Source: Acetobacteraceae bacterium (GTDB lineage: Bacteria > Pseudomonadota > Alphaproteobacteria > Acetobacterales > Acetobacteraceae). From it: a DNA stretch of 9,082 nucleotides. Positions 6,174-9,082 of this stretch are shown here, in pieces. The notes under the pieces are model-generated. The model saw only the letters and a list, made by a program, of their open reading frames with translations. It did no database searches and was not told the DNA's origin. Both the position numbers and the translations under genes were made by a program. How positions within the stretch are numbered: position 1 is the stretch's first letter; every line of letters starts with the position of its first letter. The stretch spans positions 15,095-24,176 of the forward strand of contig PKWQ01000287.1 in NCBI GenBank assembly GCA_003133265.1, read 5' to 3'.

Positions 6174-6247
6174 TGGGGGATAGTTTAGCGGTAAAACTCC
6201 CGGCTCTGACCCGGGCATCCTTGGTTCGAATCCAGGTCCCCCAGCCA
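6174..6247 (+). tRNA. tRNA-Gln, anticodon CTG
   Basis: A full cloverleaf can be folded by hand. Acceptor TGGGGGA (6174-6180) pairs with TCCCCCA (6237-6243). The D stem is GTTT/AAAC (6183-6186, 6194-6197). The anticodon stem CCCGG/CCGGG (6199-6203, 6211-6215) holds the loop CTCTGAC with anticodon CTG at 6206-6208, reading CAG. The T arm CTTGG-TTCGAAT-CCAGG lies at 6220-6236. Discriminator G6244 and an encoded CCA (6245-6247) follow. The 74-nt length and the U1-A72 pair fit bacterial tRNA-Gln. An integrase-like remnant begins 66 bp downstream, consistent with use of this gene as an integration site. Confidence 0.97.
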
Positions 6248-6254
6248 TGGCTTC

Positions 6255-6279
6255 GCTGAACCAGTTGAAATCCTTCAGC
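6255..6279 (+). terminator. Small hairpin just after the tRNA
   Basis: GCTGAA (6255-6260) and TTCAGC (6274-6279) are perfect inverted repeats with a 13-nt loop. It sits 8 nt after the tRNA CCA. No T tract follows, so this is only a possible termination or 3'-processing structure. Confidence 0.25.
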
Positions 6280-6313
6280 TTCTCGGTCCCGGCCAGCCCG
6301 CCGGAGGCGCAGC

Positions 6314-6481
6314 GTGCCGAAGCAGGTCCCACAAAGGTCCCACATCGTCCGCAAGAGGGGCGTCTACCACTACCGCAGAAGGCTTCCAGGAGTGTCGCGC
6401 AGGGTGGAACCGTCGAGCGACGACCCGCGCCCGCTTGCCCATCATCGGGTCCATCCTCCAGCCAGGGCGAACCAAGCTTAA
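6314..6481 (+). pseudogene. Remnant of a tyrosine-type site-specific integrase (N-terminal fragment)
   Basis: Seen: a short plus-strand frame from a GTG at 6314 to TAA at 6479-6481 contains SHIVRKRGVYHYRRRLPGVS at 6338-6397. This closely resembles the N-terminal domain of many tRNA-associated phage/island integrases (the DUF6538 type, roughly 'yLvrRggtYyFRRRvP'). After that the frame turns into unrelated residues and stops after 55 codons. An intact integrase would be several hundred residues with an Arg-His-Arg-Tyr catalytic set, none of which is present. The AGG before SHIVRK sits where a start ATG would be expected. Its position just after the 3' end of a tRNA, reading away from it, is the classical island-integrase position. 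What else it could be: chance similarity in arginine-rich GC-rich DNA. I favour a decayed integrase. Confidence 0.5.
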
Positions 6482-6696
6482 GCACCTGTCGGATTTCTCC
6501 GGGACCCCTTTTCCACCTTTACGTGAGTTAATCGAACGCATGAGCGCCACCGCCGCTGCGGCATCGTGCTGCGTTGCTGCGCGCGTGCCGTTGCTGCTGC
6601 TGCGTGGCGCGTTGGATTGTTCAAGCCCCCATATCGGGACCCCATGGGGGTCTCTCAGGATGGTCTTCAAGATCGTCGGTAAAGGCCGTTGTTGTT

Positions 6697-6709
6697 ATTG
6701 AAATTCAAT
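6697..6709. repeat. AT-rich 13-bp palindrome
   Basis: ATTGAA-A-TTCAAT is a perfect palindrome with 6-bp arms and one central base, in an AT-rich patch inside GC-rich DNA. It could be an operator for a dimeric regulator; no gene starts close by, so function is unknown. Confidence 0.5.
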
Positions 6710-6791
6710 GCCTACCATTTGGAGGTGGGGTGGGGTCCTAGAGAATACGGCGGGGGATAGCCGGGGCGTGTTTCAGAGACCCCATGAAAGA

Positions 6792-6807
6792 GGGCCGGGC
6801 GGGGGGG
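6792..6807 (+). other. Intramolecular G-quadruplex motif
   Basis: Four runs of at least three G (6792-6794, 6797-6799, 6801-6803, 6805-6807) separated by loops of 2, 1 and 1 nt satisfy the usual G3+N1-7 pattern. In a GC-rich genome such motifs arise often; no role is shown. Confidence 0.5.
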
Positions 6808-6878
6808 CCTGGTATAGCTGTCGAGACGGTGAGCACATCCGCTCGGCAGCCGCTGAAACCCAGCATTGGAGAGGCGCA

Positions 6879-6902
6879 ATGGTTACAATATGGCGAGTAT
6901 AA
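6879..6902 (+). other. Seven-codon ORF with good Shine-Dalgarno, in frame with the sensor kinase
   Basis: An ATG at 6879, preceded by GGAGAGG four bases upstream, opens MVTIWRV and stops at TAA (6900-6902). This is the best ribosome binding site between the tRNA and the kinase. The frame is the same as that of the kinase: from 6903 it stays open through the kinase start at 6921. It is either a leader peptide or the former kinase start cut off by a nonsense codon. Confidence 0.4.
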
Positions 6903-6903
6903 T
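6884..6903 (+). promoter_or_regulatory. AT-rich promoter-like segment before the sensor kinase
   Basis: A perfect -10 hexamer, TATAAT, lies at 6898-6903, and a near copy, TACAAT, at 6884-6889, 14 bp earlier. Neither has a recognisable -35 at 16-18 bp. If the TATAAT is used, transcription would start near 6910, leaving only about 10 nt before the ATG at 6921. Confidence 0.3.
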
Positions 6904-6920
6904 ATCACCTTACGGCAAAC

Positions 6921-8771
6921 ATGTCCCGCATTGGCGCCGGTGCCATCATGACCGCCTCCGTCGAAGCGCATAGGCCCATGGCATCACAGGACACTCCGCA
7001 CAGACAACCCTGGGGGTTCCGGGGCAAGCGGGTCCGGGGGCCGATCCTGGTCACGTTCACTCTGCTGATGGCGTTCGTCATCGGCTCGTTCCTCGGCGCT
7101 GCCTATCTGGTGGAGGCGCGCTCCCAGCGGCGCGCAGCCGTCGAAAGCAGCGAAACGTTCCGCCAGCTGTTCGAGTTGATGCTCGACCGCGAGGCCGACA
7201 CCATGCACGGCACCCTGGATGCCCTGACACGCAATACCCAGGTGCGCGATGCTTTCCTTGCCGGCCGACGCGACGAACTCTACCGGCTGGTCCTGCCGCT
7301 GTTCGACGACCTGCGCGACGAGCGCCGGATCACCCATCTCAGCTTCCTCGAACCCGACCAGAAGGCGTTCCTGCGGGTTCACGACCCTGCCAATCATGGC
7401 GACCGCGTTGACCTGTTCACCGTCCACCGTGCTGGCGTGTCCGGCAGCACTACATCAGGGTTGGAACTCGATGACCTCGGCACGGTGGCCCTGCGGGTCG
7501 TCCGCCCCTGGCAGGACGGGCCGAAGGTGGCCGGCTACGTCGTCATCGGCGAGGAGATCGGGCGCCTGATCGACCGTATCCACCAGGTCCTCAACCTGGA
7601 GATCGCGGTGGTGGTGCCGAAGTCACTGCTCGACCGCACGCGATGGGAGAACGGGCTCTCGATGCTCGGGCGGCGCGGCGACTGGGGCGCCTTCCCGTCG
7701 GCGGTGGTCGTCACCAGCACCATGGCCACGCTCCCGTCGCCGCTCGCAGCGATGCTGACCGCCGGCCGGCAGCCGGCCGAGCCGACGATCGAGCTGCGAG
7801 ATGACGGGCGCTTTCTCAACGTCGTCTTCCTGCCGCTTCAGGATTCCGCCACCCGCCGGATCGGCGAGGTGATGGTGGTGCGCGACATCACGGAAAGCCG
7901 CGATGCCTTCCACCGCTCGATGGCGCTGATCGGCATCGTCTCCGCCGTTGCTGGCAGCGGGGTGTTCGCCGTCTTCTTCGTCATTCTCACGCATGTCGAG
8001 CGCAACACCTTACGCCAGCACGAACTGGAAACGCAGTTCGCCCGCCTAAGCGCCGATCACCAGCGGATCGTCCAGATCGAGAAGCTGTCCGAAGTCGGGC
8101 GAACCATCGGCGAGATCGCCCACCAGATCAACAACCCGCTGGTTGGGGTGATCAACCTCACCCAGCTCGCCGAGCGGGAGGCCGACGATCCCACGCGGGT
8201 CCGAGCCTTGCTGGTCCAGATCCGCAAGGCGGGCGAGGATTGCCATGCCTTCGTCAAACGTATGACCCAGTTCACCAGGATCGCCAGGATGGAGCGCAAG
8301 CCTACCGATCTGGTTGCGCTGGTCGATGAGACCGTCGCCCTCTTCCTCCATAGCCATCGCCGGGGGACGCCGATCGACAGCGTCTTGCCCGACCGGCCGG
8401 TGGTGCTCGACGTCGACCCTACGCTGATCCGCCACGCACTGTTCAACCTTCTCGCCAACGCGGTCGAGGCCAGCCCGGCCGGCACCCCGGTGACTGTTCG
8501 GCTGGCCCCGCCGGAAAGCGGCGATCCGGGGTGGTGGTGTTTGGCGGTGCTGGATTGCGGACCCGGTGTGCGCAACGATATCCTCGACCAGATCTTCGTT
8601 CCATTCTTCACCACCCGGCCCGAGGGCACCGGCCTCGGGTTGCCGGTGGTTCAGCACATAGTCATGCTGCATGGCGGCAAGGTGAGCGTGACCAACCGTC
8701 CCGAAGGCGGCGCGTGTTTCGCCCTTTGGTTGCCGGAGAGCGGCCCGCAGGAAACGGAGTTGCTGCTGTGA
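6921..8771 (+). CDS. Membrane-bound sensor histidine kinase with dCACHE-like periplasmic domain
   Basis: Seen: up to 616 residues. TM1 is at about 42-64, a periplasmic region at 65-333, TM2 at about 334-358, then a short helical linker and the kinase core. The periplasmic part has 'RITHLSFLEPD' (136-146), 'FLRVHDPANHGDR' (150-162), 'GLELDDLGTVALRVVRPW' (180-197) and 'GYVVIGEEI' (205-213), the pattern of the double-CACHE sensor domain dCACHE_3 of two-component kinases. HisKA carries His401 in IAHQINNPL. HATPase_c shows the N box (N509, N513), DCGPG at 545-549, and FF(562-563)TTRPEGTGLGL. Known of the family: ligand-driven autophosphorylation and transfer to a partner receiver; NtrB-like cores commonly pair with NtrC-type activators. 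Odd: Gln, not the usual Glu, follows the phospho-His. Start uncertain: 6921, 6948 and 6978 all lack a good ribosome site. Its stop overlaps the response regulator. Confidence 0.93.
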   Translation: MSRIGAGAIMTASVEAHRPMASQDTPHRQPWGFRGKRVRGPILVTFTLLMAFVIGSFLGAAYLVEARSQRRAAVESSETFRQLFELMLDREADTMHGTLDALTRNTQVRDAFLAGRRDELYRLVLPLFDDLRDERRITHLSFLEPDQKAFLRVHDPANHGDRVDLFTVHRAGVSGSTTSGLELDDLGTVALRVVRPWQDGPKVAGYVVIGEEIGRLIDRIHQVLNLEIAVVVPKSLLDRTRWENGLSMLGRRGDWGAFPSAVVVTSTMATLPSPLAAMLTAGRQPAEPTIELRDDGRFLNVVFLPLQDSATRRIGEVMVVRDITESRDAFHRSMALIGIVSAVAGSGVFAVFFVILTHVERNTLRQHELETQFARLSADHQRIVQIEKLSEVGRTIGEIAHQINNPLVGVINLTQLAEREADDPTRVRALLVQIRKAGEDCHAFVKRMTQFTRIARMERKPTDLVALVDETVALFLHSHRRGTPIDSVLPDRPVVLDVDPTLIRHALFNLLANAVEASPAGTPVTVRLAPPESGDPGWWCLAVLDCGPGVRNDILDQIFVPFFTTRPEGTGLGLPVVQHIVMLHGGKVSVTNRPEGGACFALWLPESGPQETELLL

Positions 8772-9082
8772 CCGCCCATCTTCTCGTCGTCGACGACGAT
8801 CACAACACCACGAGCCTCTTCGAGGGACTGACGCGTAACATGCCGGTCGACGTCGCCGTTGCCTACGACGGTGCGTCGGCCCGGCGGCTGTTCCACGATG
8901 GCGACTTCAACCTGGTGCTGATGGACCAGCGGTTGCCCGATGCGAACGGCCTCGAGCTGTTGCGCGAGATGCGCCGCGAGCGCCCACGCCAGGTCTGCAT
9001 ACTGATGACCGGCTACACCGACCTCCGCGACGCCCTCGCCGCCGTCCGCGAGGGGGTGTTCGATTACCTGACCAAGCCGTTC
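8768..9082 (+). CDS. Response regulator, receiver domain (3' end off window)
   Basis: Seen: 105 codons from a GTG at 8768, whose GTGA overlaps the kinase stop, so translation is likely coupled. The receiver is complete in its key residues: acidic pocket VVDDD (D9-D11), phospho-acceptor D53 in LVLMDQRLPD, T81 in ILMTGYTD, and K103 in FDYLTKPF. The ending 'G-V-F-D-Y-L-T-K-P-F' is typical of NtrC-type regulators, where a sigma54 AAA+ domain and a helix-turn-helix usually follow. The output domain lies outside the window, so that is inference. Known role: accepts phosphate from its cognate kinase on the aspartate and changes the output domain. The partner is almost certainly the overlapping upstream kinase. 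Confidence 0.92.
   Translation, partial: MTAHLLVVDDDHNTTSLFEGLTRNMPVDVAVAYDGASARRLFHDGDFNLVLMDQRLPDANGLELLREMRRERPRQVCILMTGYTDLRDALAAVREGVFDYLTKPF

Larger units (their letters stand above)
6482..6920. other. 439-bp gene-poor region between integrase remnant and sensor kinase
   Basis: I see no convincing gene here. The frames that stay open (for example 6435-6701 and 6708-6902 on plus) lack ribosome sites, are low in complexity and match nothing I know. The region does hold a GCTGC-rich stretch (about 6567-6602), GGGACCCC-like words in both orientations (6501, 6636, 6732, 6776), a 13-bp palindrome (6697-6709), a G-quadruplex motif (6792-6807) and an AT-rich promoter-like end (6883-6909). It differs in texture from the flanking genes, as expected of decayed accessory DNA. 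Confidence 0.6.

Noticed and set aside
6057..6485. Minus-strand frames containing 'GGPGFEPR' and 'GTWIRTKDARVRAG'
   Set aside because: These are the familiar false proteins produced by reading the antisense of a tRNA gene.
6435..6701. 88-residue plus-strand ORF after the integrase remnant
   Set aside because: TTG start without a ribosome site, low-complexity Ala/Cys/Leu run from GCTGC repeats, no recognisable family. At most it contains frameshifted integrase debris.
6708..6902. 64-residue plus-strand ORF upstream of the kinase
   Set aside because: No ribosome site at its ATG and Gly/Arg-rich content from G-rich DNA. Only its last seven codons, behind a good Shine-Dalgarno, seemed worth listing separately.
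1..9082. CRISPR array, rRNA genes, intact insertion sequence
   Set aside because: No regularly spaced repeats, no rRNA-like sequence, and no transposase frame seen on either strand.

Overview
The window reads as a GC-rich alphaproteobacterial chromosome segment, most likely from the Rhodospirillales/Acetobacteraceae. This rests on the strong GC codon bias, the compact Ppx/GppA followed directly by RlmE, and guaB followed directly by an RsmB/NOP methyltransferase. I place the family by familiarity of gene order and protein style, not by a search.

Left part (1-702): a divergent pair. The 5' end of a periplasmic solute-binding protein with a twin-arginine-like signal peptide reads off the left edge on the minus strand. 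A small antibiotic-biosynthesis-monooxygenase (ABM) fold protein reads on the plus strand. The 132-bp gap holds two plausible sigma70-type promoters whose -35 boxes nearly touch. A perfect hairpin follows the ABM gene.

Middle part (703-6060): five minus-strand genes, in transcription order ppx/gppA, rlmE, guaB, rsmB and a GNAT acetyltransferase. This is a housekeeping cluster for phosphate/(p)ppGpp metabolism, rRNA methylation and GMP synthesis. ppx and rlmE overlap by ATGA. guaB/rsmB and rsmB/GNAT are each joined by a tiny ORF that overlaps the upstream stop and the downstream start. At rsmB/GNAT this comes from a visible 20-bp tandem duplication. A 133-bp leader with nested inverted repeats separates rlmE from guaB.

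Right part (6061-9082): a tRNA-Gln(CTG) gene with encoded CCA and a good promoter, followed by what looks like the N-terminal remnant of a tyrosine-type integrase. Then come about 440 bp of unusual, non-coding-looking DNA with AT-rich islands, palindromes and a G-quadruplex motif. Last is a two-component system: a membrane sensor histidine kinase with a dCACHE-like periplasmic domain, and an overlapping response regulator cut by the right edge. The tRNA plus integrase remnant suggests an old integration site, so the two-component system may be island cargo or simply the flank.

I see no clear new multi-gene system. The points most worth a second look are the two stop/start-bridging mini-ORFs, the well-placed Shine-Dalgarno and ATG that lie in frame with the kinase but are cut off by one TAA, and the decayed tRNA-associated region.
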